DNA of 64,000 bases from Candidatus Flexifilum affinis (GCA_016713325.1 JADJPJ010000087.1:372001-436000); one strand, 5' to 3'; shown: positions 45,143-54,857, numbered from the stretch's first letter. The notes: generated by a model from the sequence alone, not told the origin. Translations and numbers: made by a program.

Positions 45143-45613
45143 TTATCCGGCGGACTCGCCAGAGGGCAAGTCAAAACCGCGCTCGGCCAACGCCTTCTTG
45201 ATGTCGGCGATGGCCTTGCGACCGATGCCTGTGATCTCGAGGAGCGATTCCTCGCCGCGTTCGCTGATCAACCGCACCAGATCGCCCGCGGTGTTGTGGC
45301 CCGCCTCGTTCAAGGCGGTGACAAACCTGCGCTCCAGGCCGAATTCGGCGATGGGGGCGTTTTCCGGCTCGCGCGCCGCTTCACGCTGCACCTGCTCGGC
45401 GCGCTTGTTATCGCGAACCTGCAGACGCTTGAGGAAGCGATCGACCTGACCTTCGGTATCAATAATGCGCTGCTCACCGGTGTAGAAGGGGTGGCACGCC
45501 GAGCAAATGTCGGTGCGGATTTCCGCGACCGTCGCGCCTGTCTTCCAGGTATTGCCACAGGCGCAAGTGACCGTGGCTTCGGGGTACCACTTAGGGTGAA
45601 GCGATTCCTTCAT
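45143..45613 (-). CDS. rpmE: Ribosomal protein bL31 fused to an RpoA-CTD-like helix-hairpin-helix domain
   Basis: A 156-residue protein, twice the usual size of L31. Residues 1-70 are a zinc-type bL31: [23 protein letters not shown] with C17, C19 and C37/C40 as CAC...CSAC, then [23 protein letters not shown]. Residues about 90-150 ([24 protein letters not shown], then [29 protein letters not shown]) match the RNA polymerase alpha C-terminal domain and helix-hairpin-helix proteins. The joining region is charged. Third gene of rplU-rpmA-rpmE, followed by a terminator. Confidence 0.92.
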   Translation of the reverse strand: MKESLHPKWYPEATVTCACGNTWKTGATVAEIRTDICSACHPFYTGEQRIIDTEGQVDRFLKRLQVRDNKRAEQVQREAAREPENAPIAEFGLERRFVTALNEAGHNTAGDLVRLISERGEESLLEITGIGRKAIADIKKALAERGFDLPSGESAG

Positions 45614-45689
45614 GATGATCCTTTACGGCGCACGGTCTGTCCGTACGCACAGGGATAAAGTGAACGATTAAAGCACTCCAACACAGACG

Positions 45690-45980
45690 CTAGTCTGCGC
45701 CAGATTCTTTCGCCTGTGGCAGTTGCTCGTAGACGCTGATCTGCTGCCGACCTGGCTTGCCACGCAGTTTCTCGAAGACGACGTAGCCCTGGATCTTGGA
45801 GAAGATCGTGTGATCCTTGCCCATTCCCACGTTCTCGCCGAGGTGGAACTTCGTTCCGCGCTGGCGCACGATGATGTTACCAGGAATCACCAACTCGCCG
45901 CCGAAGCGCTTCACGCCCAGGCGCTGGGAGTTGCTGTCACGTCCGTTGCGGCTTGATCCACCGCCTTTTTTGTGGGCCAT
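45690..45980 (-). CDS. rpmA: Ribosomal protein bL27
   Basis: A 96-residue L27 reading [28 protein letters not shown], the family start near the peptidyl-transferase centre, followed by [30 protein letters not shown]. It starts directly at the GlyGlyGly-rich mature-type N-terminus without the cleaved extension of Firmicutes L27. Lies 20 nt after rplU. Confidence 0.97.
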   Translation of the reverse strand: MAHKKGGGSSRNGRDSNSQRLGVKRFGGELVIPGNIIVRQRGTKFHLGENVGMGKDHTIFSKIQGYVVFEKLRGKPGRQQISVYEQLPQAKESGAD

Positions 45981-46000
45981 TTTTCACCTTTGCCTGAAAT

Positions 46001-46312
46001 CTAGACGTTGATCGCATCAATGCGCAGGCGGGTATAGTAGTGCCGATGCCCACGCTTGCGGCGGAACTTGGTGCGCTGACGATACTTGAAGACAATGACC
46101 TTGGGCGCGCGGAACTGCAAAGTCACGGTCGCGGCGACAGATGCCCCGCCGACGTTGGGCTGACCGATGACGGTGGCGTCGCCGTCGGCGACCAGAAGAA
46201 CATCATTCAGGACGACGGCCTCGTCAACCGCGTTCGGCATGCGCTCCACGTCAATGAGTGTGCCCGCTTCAACACGGTATTGCCGTCCACCAATGCGGAC
46301 TACTGCGTACAT
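46001..46312 (-). CDS. rplU: Ribosomal protein bL21
   Basis: A 103-residue L21: [42 protein letters not shown] and [28 protein letters not shown]. First gene of rplU-rpmA-rpmE, transcribed from the promoter at 46417-46445 with an about 98-nt leader that could hold an autoregulatory site. Confidence 0.97.
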   Translation of the reverse strand: MYAVVRIGGRQYRVEAGTLIDVERMPNAVDEAVVLNDVLLVADGDATVIGQPNVGGASVAATVTLQFRAPKVIVFKYRQRTKFRRKRGHRHYYTRLRIDAINV

Positions 46313-46416
46313 CTTATCCCCAATCTTCGCTTTTCGCCGCCGTCCGTGCTGTGCAGGCCCGACGGGGAAAATTGGCTGCGAAAGATCAACTAAGAAATGA
46401 ACTCAACAAGCGCGAA

Positions 46417-46445
46417 ATTGTACGACCTACGAACGAAAAGGTCAA
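46417..46445 (-). promoter_or_regulatory. Promoter of rplU-rpmA-rpmE
   Basis: On the minus strand TTGACC (46445 to 46440), 17 bp, TACAAT (46422 to 46417). It lies just past the queA stop. The leader that follows can fold CCGTC...GACGG. Confidence 0.75.
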
Positions 46446-46460
46446 TCCGAAATTTCTCGG

Positions 46461-47528
46461 CTAGGCGATGAACATGGCGTCGCCGAACGAGAAGAAGCGG
46501 TAGCCCTCGCGCTTGGCGGTCTCGTAGGCCGCGCGCGTCGCCTCCAGACCGGCGAAGGCGCTAATCATCATCAACAGGGAGGAACGGGGCAGGTGGAAGT
46601 TGGTGATGATCCCATCCAGGATGCGCCAGCGATAGCCGGGATAGATGAAGAGTCGCGTATCCTGGCTGAAGGCAACCACCGGACGCCACGGGCAGGCATC
46701 CGGCGAGCGATCCGGGTGTTCCGGATCTCCTCCCTCGCTCAAGATACCTGCCGTCTCCAGCGTGCGCGCGGAAGTCGTACCGACCGCGATGACGCGCCCG
46801 CCGGCCAGTTTGGCCTCGTTAATGATGCGGGCATCTTCAGCAGACAACGACGCGAATTCGCTGTGGATGCGGTGCTCGGTGATGTTCTCGGCTTTCACGG
46901 GCTGGAAGGTTCCCAGGCCGATGTGGAGCACACAGTGGGCGAAGACTATGCCCTGGTCGCGGAGCTGCAAGAGCAGATCCGGGGTGAAGTGCAGACCGGC
47001 GGTCGGCGCGGCGGCTGAGCCGGTCTGCCGGCTGTATACGGTCTGGTAGCGCTCGGGATCGTGGAGCGGAGCGGTGATATACGGCGGCAGCGGCGTCGCC
47101 CCAAGATCGTCCAGGAGACCGTCGAGCGGTTGGTTGAAGCGCAGTGTGCGTTCACTCTCTTCGTGCGCCTCGACGACCTCCGCTTCGAGATCTGCTCCGT
47201 CAAAGCGCAGTCGCGTCCCGACCTTGACGCGGCGGCCTCCCACGAGTGCGCGCCAATGTTGTTCATCAATCTGGCGCAGCAGCAGGACCTCAACACCACC
47301 GCCGGTTTCCACTTTGTGCGCGTTTAGCCGCGCGGGGATGACTCGTGTGGTGTTGAGGACCAACACATCTCCTGGACGTAGGAACTGTCCGATCTTGTTG
47401 AAACGGTGATGGTCGACGGCGCCGGATCGCCGGTTGAGCACCATCAACCTCGAGGAGTCGCGCGGCTCGGCAGGCGTCTGAGCAATGAAGTGCTCTGGGA
47501 GCTCGTAGTCAAACTCTGATAGTTTCAT
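46461..47528 (-). CDS. queA: QueA, SAM:tRNA ribosyltransferase-isomerase
   Basis: Builds epoxyqueuosine in tRNA from preQ1 and SAM. Seen: MKLSEFDYELPEHFIAQTPAEPRDSSRLMVL, DVLVLNTTRVIPARL, GSAAAPTAGLHFT, HIGLGTFQPVKAENITEHRIHSE, VGTTSARTLE and TNFHLPRSSLLMMISAFAG. At 355 residues it is full length. No other queuosine genes in the window. It lies 35 nt after ruvB on the same strand. Confidence 0.97.
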   Translation of the reverse strand: MKLSEFDYELPEHFIAQTPAEPRDSSRLMVLNRRSGAVDHHRFNKIGQFLRPGDVLVLNTTRVIPARLNAHKVETGGGVEVLLLRQIDEQHWRALVGGRRVKVGTRLRFDGADLEAEVVEAHEESERTLRFNQPLDGLLDDLGATPLPPYITAPLHDPERYQTVYSRQTGSAAAPTAGLHFTPDLLLQLRDQGIVFAHCVLHIGLGTFQPVKAENITEHRIHSEFASLSAEDARIINEAKLAGGRVIAVGTTSARTLETAGILSEGGDPEHPDRSPDACPWRPVVAFSQDTRLFIYPGYRWRILDGIITNFHLPRSSLLMMISAFAGLEATRAAYETAKREGYRFFSFGDAMFIA

Positions 47529-47563
47529 CGCGATACTTCATGGATGGTGGTAGACGGAGGTTT

Positions 47564-48604
47564 CTAGAAAAGCTTCGGCTGGCCGTTCTGGTCAAGCCGG
47601 TTGGCAGATTGGTAGGGAATTCCCAGGTGCTCATAGGCGCGCGCTGTGGCAACGCGGCCACGTGGAGTCCGCTTCAAGAAGCCGAGCTGCATCAAATACG
47701 GTTCATAGACATCTTCAATCGTGCTGCTGTCCTCGTTGATGGAGGCTGCAATGGTGGGAAGGCCTACCGGCCCGCCTTCGTAGGCGTTGATGATTGCGTC
47801 GAGCACACGCCGGTCGATGTCGTCGAGGCCCAGGAAGTCGATGCCCATGAGCGCCAGTGCTTCACCGGCGACCGGGCCGGTGATGATGCTGTCGGCGCGG
47901 GTCTGCGCATAATCACGCGATCGCCGCAGCAGTCGAAGCCCGACGCGCGGTGTCCCACGCGAGCGGCGCGCGATCTCCGTCAGACCTTCCGCCGTGATTT
48001 CAATATTGAGCATCCTGGCGGCGCGCTCGACGATCTTTTCCATTGCCGGCTGATCGTAGAAATCGAGGCGGAAGCGCGCACCAAAGCGGTCACGCAGCGG
48101 TCCGGCCAGAAGCGCAAGCTGAGTCGTCGCCCCGATGACGGTGAATCGCGGTAGATTCAGCCGGACGTTTTTGGCAGCCGGCCCCTTGCCGATGACGATA
48201 TCGAGGACAAAATCCTCCATCGCCGGATAGAGGATTTCTTCGATGGCACGACCGAGGCGGTGGATTTCATCGATGAACAGGACGTCGCCCGCCTTCAAGT
48301 GCGTGAGCAGGGCAGCGAGATCGCCGGCACGTTCGATGGAGGGGCCTGCGGTGATGCGGATATTGGCTTCCAGTTCGTTGGCGATGATGTGGGCGAGCGA
48401 CGTCTTGCCAAGGCCCGGGGGACCGTAGAAGAGCAGGTGATCAGGCGGCTCATGACGCCCTTTGGCCGCCTCAAGCATGATCTTCAGATTTTCCCGCACC
48501 AGTTCCTGGCCGATGAGGTCGCGCAGCATCTTGGGGCGGAGCGCAATATTGTCGCGCTCATCGACCAACCGCTTGCCACTTACCGCACGTCCATCGTCCG
48601 CCAT
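47564..48604 (-). CDS. ruvB: RuvB, Holliday junction helicase motor
   Basis: AAA+ ATPase that drives branch migration with RuvA. The ATG at 48604 gives 346 residues: [27 protein letters not shown], Walker [16 protein letters not shown], Walker [11 protein letters not shown], sensor [18 protein letters not shown], and the C-terminal winged helix [43 protein letters not shown]. An in-frame reading 73 residues longer overlaps the divergent upp promoter and is rejected. queA follows; ruvA and ruvC lie 25 kb away. Confidence 0.97.
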   Translation of the reverse strand: MADDGRAVSGKRLVDERDNIALRPKMLRDLIGQELVRENLKIMLEAAKGRHEPPDHLLFYGPPGLGKTSLAHIIANELEANIRITAGPSIERAGDLAALLTHLKAGDVLFIDEIHRLGRAIEEILYPAMEDFVLDIVIGKGPAAKNVRLNLPRFTVIGATTQLALLAGPLRDRFGARFRLDFYDQPAMEKIVERAARMLNIEITAEGLTEIARRSRGTPRVGLRLLRRSRDYAQTRADSIITGPVAGEALALMGIDFLGLDDIDRRVLDAIINAYEGGPVGLPTIAASINEDSSTIEDVYEPYLMQLGFLKRTPRGRVATARAYEHLGIPYQSANRLDQNGQPKLF

Positions 48605-48649
48605 CGCCCAGAACTCGTTTGGATAATCTGCATAAATGTTCGATAACTT

Positions 48650-48717
48650 AGTATAGCCGAAGGGAGGACGATTGCAATATGCGAAGCTTTGACTCAACCT
48701 ATGGAGCGACGTACAAT
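48650..48717. promoter_or_regulatory. Divergent promoters of ruvB and upp
   Basis: Plus strand: TTGACT (48689-48694), 17 bp, TACAAT (48712-48717), 36 nt before upp. Minus strand: TTGCAA (48677 to 48672), 16 bp, TATACT (48655 to 48650), 46 nt before ruvB. Confidence 0.75.
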
Positions 48718-48752
48718 TCGCCCGTACCGACCCCAAAAAGGATGAAGGCTTC

Positions 48753-49376
48753 ATGTCGTCCGTACACGTATCGCAGCACCCGCTGGTAGCACACAAACTC
48801 ACCGTGCTTCGTGAAAAAGACACCGTCCATCGCAGCTTTCGCGAGCTGCTGCGCGAACTCGCGCTGCTGCTGGTTTATGAAGCGACGCAGGATCTGAAGC
48901 TCAGCCCGCGCAACGTCGCGACGCCGATGGGCACCGCCAGCGGCGCGAAGCTGATCGACACAATCGGGCTGGTCCCGGTGCTGCGCGCGGGCCTGGGGAT
49001 GGTCGAGGGAGCGCTGATGCTGCTGCCGAGCGTGCAGGTGTGGCACATCGGACTTTATCGTGATGAGAATACCTTGCGCCCGGTGGAATACTACAACCGC
49101 CTGCCCAATGAGCCTACAGTTGAAGTCTGCCTGATCCTGGACCCGATGCTGGCCACGGGCGGTTCGGCCGTCGCCACCGTCGACATCCTGAAGCGCTGGG
49201 GCGTTCCGCGCATCAAGTACGTCGGGCTTATTGCCGCGCCAGAAGGGGTGGAGCGTTTGAGCGGGGCTCATCCGGATGTGCCGATCCACATCGCGGCCAT
49301 CGACGAAAAGCTGAATGAGGTGGGCTTCATCGTGCCAGGCCTCGGAGATGCTGGAGACCGCCAGTTCGGCACATGA
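48753..49376 (+). CDS. upp: Uracil phosphoribosyltransferase
   Basis: Salvages uracil to UMP with PRPP. Seen: [62 protein letters not shown], the PRPP loop [21 protein letters not shown] and the C-terminal [14 protein letters not shown]. The 207-residue length is typical. Its stop overlaps the next gene's start by 4 nt. Confidence 0.97.
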   Translation: MSSVHVSQHPLVAHKLTVLREKDTVHRSFRELLRELALLLVYEATQDLKLSPRNVATPMGTASGAKLIDTIGLVPVLRAGLGMVEGALMLLPSVQVWHIGLYRDENTLRPVEYYNRLPNEPTVEVCLILDPMLATGGSAVATVDILKRWGVPRIKYVGLIAAPEGVERLSGAHPDVPIHIAAIDEKLNEVGFIVPGLGDAGDRQFGT

Positions 49377-50567
49377 GTATCCCCGTCGCCTATCTTCTGG
49401 TACTGCTGCTCGCTCTGGGTTCGGCGTTGGTTATGTCGCCGATTGCCGAGGCTCTGGGCAGGCGTTGGAACATCACCGCGAAATTTGGTGGACGCCGCCT
49501 AAGCCAGAGCGACGCCAAAGGCGTTTCCAAGCTGGGCGGGTTGGCGCTGTTCGGGGTTCACCATCGCTGCGCTGGCCGCCCAACTCCTGCCGGTGCCCCG
49601 CCTGGACCCTTACGAGCAGATTCGCCTGATCGGGCTTCTCGCCGGGGGAACTCTGATTTTTGTCGTCGGCCTGCTCGACGATATGTTCGAGCTGACGCCG
49701 ATGCAGCAGTTCTTGGGTCAGTTCGCGGCCGCGGCAGTGGCTATCCTCTTTCAGATCTTCATCGAGTACTTCAACAACCCGCTGACCGGCGCCCAGACTG
49801 AGCCATGGCCGTTCATCTTCACAGTGACGATCAGCTTCTTCTGGCTGGTCGGCATGATGAATACCGTCAACTGGCTGGATGGTGCGGACGGCCTGGCGGC
49901 GGGCGTGGCCTGCATTGCCGGAATCGTGCTCTTTGCCAATAGCGCCTTTCGAGTGGAGCCGGCGCAGACCAGCGTCAGCCTGCTGCATCTCGCGCTGGTC
50001 GGCGCGACTCTGGGTTTCCTCTTTTTCAACTTTTATCCCGCACGCATTTTCATGGGCGGGGGGGCGCCGTACCTGGGCTTCTTGCTAGGATCCCTGGCGA
50101 TCATCGGCGGCGCGAAGATGGCGACCATCCTGCTGGTCATGGGGCTGCCCCTTCTGGACAGCATCTGGCAGGTGCTGAATCGCGTGCGGCAGGGGAAGAA
50201 TCCGTTCGTGGGCGATCGTGGGCACCTGCACTTTCGCCTACAGGATATGGGCGTCAAGCCCTCATCGATGGTGCTGGGCTACTATGCATTCTGCGCGATG
50301 TTCGGGGGGCTGACTCTGACGACGACGAGCCGGACGTTCAAGTTCATCGCCATGGGGGTCATGGTTGTCATCGCGAGTGCAGGTTTTGTGATCTTGCAGC
50401 GGCGCAATCAGGCGGGCGGGTCATCGTCGCTCGCAGGCCAGGACCTGCCGGCAGCGGGCTTGCCCGCCGCATCGTCCTCATCGTCCACTTCCTCGTCGGG
50501 GTTGTCAGGCCCCGCAGGAACGCGTCCGGATTTGCCTTCTCGCGACCCTTCTTCTGGCTCAGCCTGA
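49373..50567 (+). CDS. Undecaprenyl-phosphate sugar-1-phosphate transferase, WecA/TagO/MraY family (one frameshift)
   Basis: Membrane enzyme that loads a sugar-1-phosphate on undecaprenyl phosphate for wall polymers. The first frame gives [29 protein letters not shown]...SKLGGLALFG; the second carries TIAALAAQLLPVPRLD, VVGLLDDMFELTP, NTVNWLDGADGLAAGV, GFLFFNFYPARIFMGGGAPYLGFLLG and GDRGHLHFRLQD, all signatures of the family. One base removed from the G4 run at 49553-49556 joins them as LFGFTIAAL. About ten membrane helices. The last 50 residues are Ser/Pro/Gly-rich and overlap the opposite-strand gene. Confidence 0.92.
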
Positions 50568-52168
50568 GCGCCTGGCCTGCCGTGCCGGAGGCCGGACGCG
50601 GTTGAGCCGGTTTCCTCCGCTCCTGGCCTGTCGGCACCCTGACGGATTGCGGGTCGAAGTGGACCGGAGGGCGCCGCAAAGGCTGACGGTCTTTCGACTA
50701 CGGTCGACTTCTCAGCGACCACTGGTCCATCCGTAGACTCTGGCGTCGCGATTGGCGTGGGCCTGCTCAACGCCGGCGGCTTCTGGACCTGGCGAGGTCT
50801 CCCGATCCCTTCCGCTTCCTCCACCGGATCCGGCTTTTCGCCAGGTGCTGTTCGGCCGAATGGGGATGGTCTTTGGGCCAACGGTGGCTTCGCGCCGGCG
50901 GCTGGATGATCCTCGTCATCCAGCTTTTCACCAGGTGCGGGCCGGCCAAGTGGGGTTGGCCTCTGGACCAGCGACGGCTTCGGGCTGGTGGCCGGTTCAT
51001 CCACCGGATCCGGCTTTTCACCAGGAGCTGGTCGGCCGATCGGGGCTGGTCTCTGGACCAGCGGCGGCTTCGCGCCGGCAGCTGATTGATCCTCGGCATC
51101 CGACTTGTTCGTGGCAGCAGGTTTCTCGGAAACAGCAGGCCTTTCGACCAGCGGTGGCTTCTCAACAGCGCCCGGGATCACCATCGGGGTCTGCCGAGGG
51201 CTTCCTCCAGTCGCTTCCGACCCCGGCATGAGTACGGACTGCTCGTCGCGGCGGACGGTGACTGTCTGGCCAGGCTCTTTGCCGGGTCCATCCGGAATGG
51301 GCAGTGGAAGGCTGTAGATCGATGGGGGGCCGGCCGGGGCGCGTTTGGCAGACGCCTTTTGTTGACGCTCGCGGCGCTGGCGCTCCTGTTCCTGCTGGCG
51401 GATGCGCTCCTGCCGCGTGATCGCTGTCAGCTTCCCGTTCTGGAAGGTGGCACTGTCGCCGGTGATGCGCTCGATGACCGCCTCGATGGTGCCGAGCAGC
51501 GCCGTCACGAGCAGATCGACGCCAATCACGAACAGAATGGTGAGGGTCAGGACGTTGGCGGCGGTGGATAAGGGTTCCGCCAGCGAATTGCGGAATACGT
51601 CACCGGCGACGCCCAGGAGGATCAGCAGGCCTGCGCCAACGCCGAGCACCGGCAGTAGGAGGCGGAACCCGCGCAGACTGCTGCCGGAAGGCATCATGGT
51701 GTTGGCGATGGTGAACACGAGATAGACCCACAGCCAGACATCCGGCGTGTTGACCACGATGTTGATCGCGTCCGTGAGGCTGGTAGCGGTGCCGCTGCCC
51801 AGCTCCGCCAAAGCCATGGGCACATTGAGCACGTTCTGGCTGATGACGTAGATCAGCACCAGGCCGACCAGGAAGGGCGCGCCGCTGATCAGGGCGGTGC
51901 GCAGTTCACCGGCGCTGCGATGGATGCGGACGAAATTCAGTTTGAGTTCGGCGATCTGCTGCTCGTCGGGGAGCTTGATCGCACGATCTGCCCGGACGTT
52001 CAAGAGACTGGCGGTCAGCCAGCGCACAAACTCGTGCAGAACGACTCCGGGCAGAAAGAACGTGTAATAGAGCAGAGTGGTCGTGCGCTGCTTCTTGGTC
52101 ACCAGCCAGCCAACTTTGAACACGTGCTGGTGCAGCCAGCGCTCAAGACGCCGCATTGCATAAAGCAA
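50408..52168 (-). CDS. Five-helix membrane protein with long repeat-bearing tail
   Basis: A 586-residue protein. Membrane helices lie near 30-55, 92-114, 143-160, 168-188 and 203-230; a motif GVVLHEFVRWLTA (41-53) resembles the HExxH region of site-2-type membrane proteases, but Arg takes the place of the last His. After a charged coiled-coil-like segment (QERIRQQEQERQRRERQQK) the remaining 300 residues are Pro/Lys/Glu-rich and likely disordered, with 30-residue repeats at 367-456 (KPPLVQRPAPIGRPAPGEKP type). The final 160 nt overlap the WecA-like gene on the other strand. Starts 47 nt past tpiA on the same strand. Not recognised. Confidence 0.7.
   Translation of the reverse strand: MLYAMRRLERWLHQHVFKVGWLVTKKQRTTTLLYYTFFLPGVVLHEFVRWLTASLLNVRADRAIKLPDEQQIAELKLNFVRIHRSAGELRTALISGAPFLVGLVLIYVISQNVLNVPMALAELGSGTATSLTDAINIVVNTPDVWLWVYLVFTIANTMMPSGSSLRGFRLLLPVLGVGAGLLILLGVAGDVFRNSLAEPLSTAANVLTLTILFVIGVDLLVTALLGTIEAVIERITGDSATFQNGKLTAITRQERIRQQEQERQRRERQQKASAKRAPAGPPSIYSLPLPIPDGPGKEPGQTVTVRRDEQSVLMPGSEATGGSPRQTPMVIPGAVEKPPLVERPAVSEKPAATNKSDAEDQSAAGAKPPLVQRPAPIGRPAPGEKPDPVDEPATSPKPSLVQRPTPLGRPAPGEKLDDEDHPAAGAKPPLAQRPSPFGRTAPGEKPDPVEEAEGIGRPRQVQKPPALSRPTPIATPESTDGPVVAEKSTVVERPSAFAAPSGPLRPAIRQGADRPGAEETGSTASGLRHGRPGAQAEPEEGSREGKSGRVPAGPDNPDEEVDDEDDAAGKPAAGRSWPASDDDPPA
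50801..51070 (-). repeat. Three 90-bp tandem repeats inside the membrane-protein tail
   Basis: Three in-frame 30-codon units code for KPPLVQRPAPIGRPAPGEKP-like sequences (residues 367-396, 397-426, 427-456). Flanking, more diverged units lie on both sides. In-frame length suggests growth by recombination or slippage. Confidence 0.75.
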
Positions 52169-52214
52169 TCCGGCAGCGATGAGCCAGGGCGCAACAACTT
52201 CGATGAGGGTCAGA

Positions 52215-52985
52215 CTAGCTGCCTTTCGCCTGTGCGGCGGCCTCGATGAGCTTGGCGAAATCTTCGATCTTCAGCGACGCTCCGCCGACCAGCGCGCCGT
52301 CGACATCGGGCTGGCTCATGTACTCGGCCATGTTGTCGGGCTTGACGCTGCCGCCGTACTGGATGCGCACGGTGTCGGCCACCTGACCACCGTAGAGCGA
52401 TTCGAGGGTTTTGCGGATGGTGCCGCCAATGATGTTCTGAGCCACGGCGCTGCTGGCGCTCTTGCCAGTGCCGATGGCCCAGATGGGTTCGTAGGCGATG
52501 ACGACGTTGGCCATCGCTTCGGCGCTGATACCGTCGAGCGCGGCGCGGACCTGGCCACCGACGAAGGAGTCGGTTTCGCCAGCCTCGTTTTGCGCCAGGC
52601 TCTCACCGACCGCGATGATCGGCTTGAGGTTGTGGGCCAGCAAAGCCTTCGCCTTGCGATTGATCATTTCGTCGGTCTCGCAGAGGTAAGCGCGGCATTC
52701 AGAGTGGCCAATAATGACATATTCGACCAGACCCACCAGCATGGCCGGCGAAATCTGAGAGGTGTACGCTCCCTGATCTTCCCAATGGGCATTCTGAGCG
52801 CCCACCTTCAGTGAGCTTCCAGCCAGGGCATTGGCCACGCCCGAGAGCGCGACGAAGGGTGGGCAGACGACCCGCTCGACCGCGGAATACTCGGCGAGAC
52901 GAGGCGCGAGTTCGGTGACGAACGAGACTGCATCGACAACGGTCTTGAACATCTTCCAGTTGCCAGCGACTATCGGTGTCCGCAT
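52215..52985 (-). CDS. tpiA: Triosephosphate isomerase
   Basis: Interconverts DHAP and G3P. Seen: the catalytic Lys in VAGNWKMFKT (K11), the His in YVIIGHSECR, the Glu in AYEPIWAIGTG, and YGGSVKPDN; 256 residues is normal. One change stands out: HSECR where most TIMs have HSERR. Lies 17 nt after the Ser/Thr kinase gene, in the glycolytic run gap-pgk-pknB-tpiA. Confidence 0.97.
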   Translation of the reverse strand: MRTPIVAGNWKMFKTVVDAVSFVTELAPRLAEYSAVERVVCPPFVALSGVANALAGSSLKVGAQNAHWEDQGAYTSQISPAMLVGLVEYVIIGHSECRAYLCETDEMINRKAKALLAHNLKPIIAVGESLAQNEAGETDSFVGGQVRAALDGISAEAMANVVIAYEPIWAIGTGKSASSAVAQNIIGGTIRKTLESLYGGQVADTVRIQYGGSVKPDNMAEYMSQPDVDGALVGGASLKIEDFAKLIEAAAQAKGS

Positions 52986-53002
52986 CAGGATTTATCCTCT
53001 AC

Positions 53003-54754
53003 TTACTCGGTTAAGCTGTCCAGGTACTGCTGTGCGGCAAGTTTGACCCATTCTGGCTCACTGGCGGCCTCGCGCGCAAGGCTCCATTCGGCCCGCGCTC
53101 TGTCCGTTTCGCCCTGCGCGAAATGAAGCTCGCCGAGAACCAGATGAATTTCGGCCAGCGTTCTGTCCTGTGTCAGCGCACGCGCCAGAGCCGTTTCGGC
53201 GACACGCAGATTGTCGTTGACGATGAGGGCTCGGCTGAGAAAGGCGATGACCAGGGGCGACTGCTGCTGGCGGACGATCTGCACCAGTTCCGCCAGTTGG
53301 CTGGGCTGGAGCCGCCGGGCTTCGCCGGCAAGGGCGTAAAGCACGGGTCCGACCTGCCGCCGAACGCTCTCAAATGCCTCTGTATCCTCCGCTTCAACGA
53401 GAATCTGCATGTAGGCGAGTACGGCGGAGGAATACTGCTCGGTGATCAGAGCGATGTCGCCGGCGGTCAGCCAGTAGGAGAGCGGGTACTCGGCGTGTTC
53501 CGCGCCCTCACGAAGCGTGGCCAAGGCCAAGCGGTCGAGGCCTTCGGCGAATTGGGCGTGGGCCAGCCCCAGGTAGGCTGCCGCGTCGTCAGGATTGGCG
53601 CGGCGGTTGGCCTGTGCCCGAAGCAGTTCGAGGTTCTCGAACGGCATGGTCGGAATGATGGGCGGCGGCTGAAGTTCGCCAACGTTACGCGACCGGCCCA
53701 GTGAGATCAGCAATGCGACCATCGCGACTACCCAGATGGTCGTCAGGACGGCGCCTGTCACGAGCCATGGCCGACGCGCCGGACGACGCTGGTCCGCTTG
53801 GCGGCGCATGGTCCGGGTCGGCGCTTCCAGACGGATTCCGGGAAGCGGTCTGGCCGCCTGCCGATCTTCGAGCTGCTGATCCAGTGTTTGGTCGAGATGG
53901 CGCCGCGACTCAGCGTTCGGCGCGATAGCATCAGGACCGCTCGAAACCTCGCGCTCGAGTATGCTGATCATCTCGCTGGCGCTTGCGAAACGCTGGTCGC
54001 GATCTTTTGCCAGCGCCCGCACAAGGAAGGCTTCGACACCTGACGCGATTTTCGGATTCAGCACGGAAGGGCGGGGCAGATCCGCGTGCACGTGGTCCTG
54101 CAATATCATGTATGGGGTGCCGGCGCCAAAGGGAACCTTGCCGACCAGCATTTCATAGATGACGACGCCAAACGAGTAGAGATCGGCGCGATGATCGATT
54201 TCGGCGCCCAGCACTTGCTCGGGCGCCATATAGTAAGGCGTGCCCAGCATCATGCCCTCGCTGATGGTGCTTTCGGGGCTGAGAATCAGCCGGGACAGCC
54301 CGAAGTCGCTCAGGTATGGCACGCCATTGGAGTCGATCAGGATGTTCGACGGCTTGACGTCGCGATGAAGCACCCCTCTGGCATGGGCATAGTCAAGCGC
54401 GCTGGCGATTGCTCGGACAATCCGCAGGATGTCGTCGGTTGGGAGGGGGCCCTGAGCGAGAATGGCTTTGAGCGTCAGCCCGTCGATGAGCTTCATGACG
54501 AGGAAGGGAACCTCCCCACTGTCGTCGAAGTCGTAAACGGGAATGATATTGGGGTGATCGAGGGCACTGACGATCTGCGCTTCACGCACAAAGCGCGTCT
54601 GATGTGCCTGCTCGATGCTGGTATGGATGATCTTCAGAGCGACAAAGCGCGTGAGTCGATCGTGCGTTGCACTATAGACCGAGGCCATGCCCCCATGTCC
54701 GAGGACGCCTCGTATCGTATAACGCCCGATCTGGTCGCCAACCGAAAGCGCCAT
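53003..54754 (-). CDS. PknB-type Ser/Thr kinase with membrane helix and TPR-like C-terminal part
   Basis: A 583-residue membrane kinase. The start at 54754 (MALSVGDQIGRYTIRGVLG) fits the kinase N-terminus. Seen: P-loop GHGGMASVY, VALKII, HRDVKPSNI, DFG in YLSDFGLSRL, GTPYYMAPEQ and the LYSFGVVIYEMLVGKVPF block (residues 1-275). One membrane helix near 350-370 (PWLVTGAVLTTIWVVAMVALLISL), then about 200 residues of helical TPR-like repeats outside the cell. No PASTA domains, so not a typical wall-sensing kinase. It sits between pgk and tpiA. Confidence 0.94.
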   Translation of the reverse strand: MALSVGDQIGRYTIRGVLGHGGMASVYSATHDRLTRFVALKIIHTSIEQAHQTRFVREAQIVSALDHPNIIPVYDFDDSGEVPFLVMKLIDGLTLKAILAQGPLPTDDILRIVRAIASALDYAHARGVLHRDVKPSNILIDSNGVPYLSDFGLSRLILSPESTISEGMMLGTPYYMAPEQVLGAEIDHRADLYSFGVVIYEMLVGKVPFGAGTPYMILQDHVHADLPRPSVLNPKIASGVEAFLVRALAKDRDQRFASASEMISILEREVSSGPDAIAPNAESRRHLDQTLDQQLEDRQAARPLPGIRLEAPTRTMRRQADQRRPARRPWLVTGAVLTTIWVVAMVALLISLGRSRNVGELQPPPIIPTMPFENLELLRAQANRRANPDDAAAYLGLAHAQFAEGLDRLALATLREGAEHAEYPLSYWLTAGDIALITEQYSSAVLAYMQILVEAEDTEAFESVRRQVGPVLYALAGEARRLQPSQLAELVQIVRQQQSPLVIAFLSRALIVNDNLRVAETALARALTQDRTLAEIHLVLGELHFAQGETDRARAEWSLAREAASEPEWVKLAAQQYLDSLTE

Positions 54755-54810
54755 GCGCACTCCGCTGCACAGCTCACGAGGCACCTGTAACGCCGACATG
54801 AGCCGAAGTC

Positions 54811-54847
54811 GCCGGCCGTACCGCTGACCACAGAGGACACGGCCGGC
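54811..54847. other. 9-bp inverted repeat between pknB and pgk
   Basis: GCCGGCCGT (54811-54819) and ACGGCCGGC (54839-54847) are perfect complements with a 19-nt loop. The minus-strand RNA lacks a T-run, so it is not a clear terminator; it may stabilise or process the gap-pgk message before pknB. Confidence 0.5.
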
Positions 54848-54857
54848 AGAAGACTAA

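Noticed and set aside
45004..45174. Longer thymidine kinase N-terminus
   Set aside because: It runs across the rpmE terminator; the standard start with GGGGAGGA is at 45003.
48605..48823. Longer RuvB N-terminus
   Set aside because: It would overlap the divergent upp gene and both promoters; family start is at 48604.
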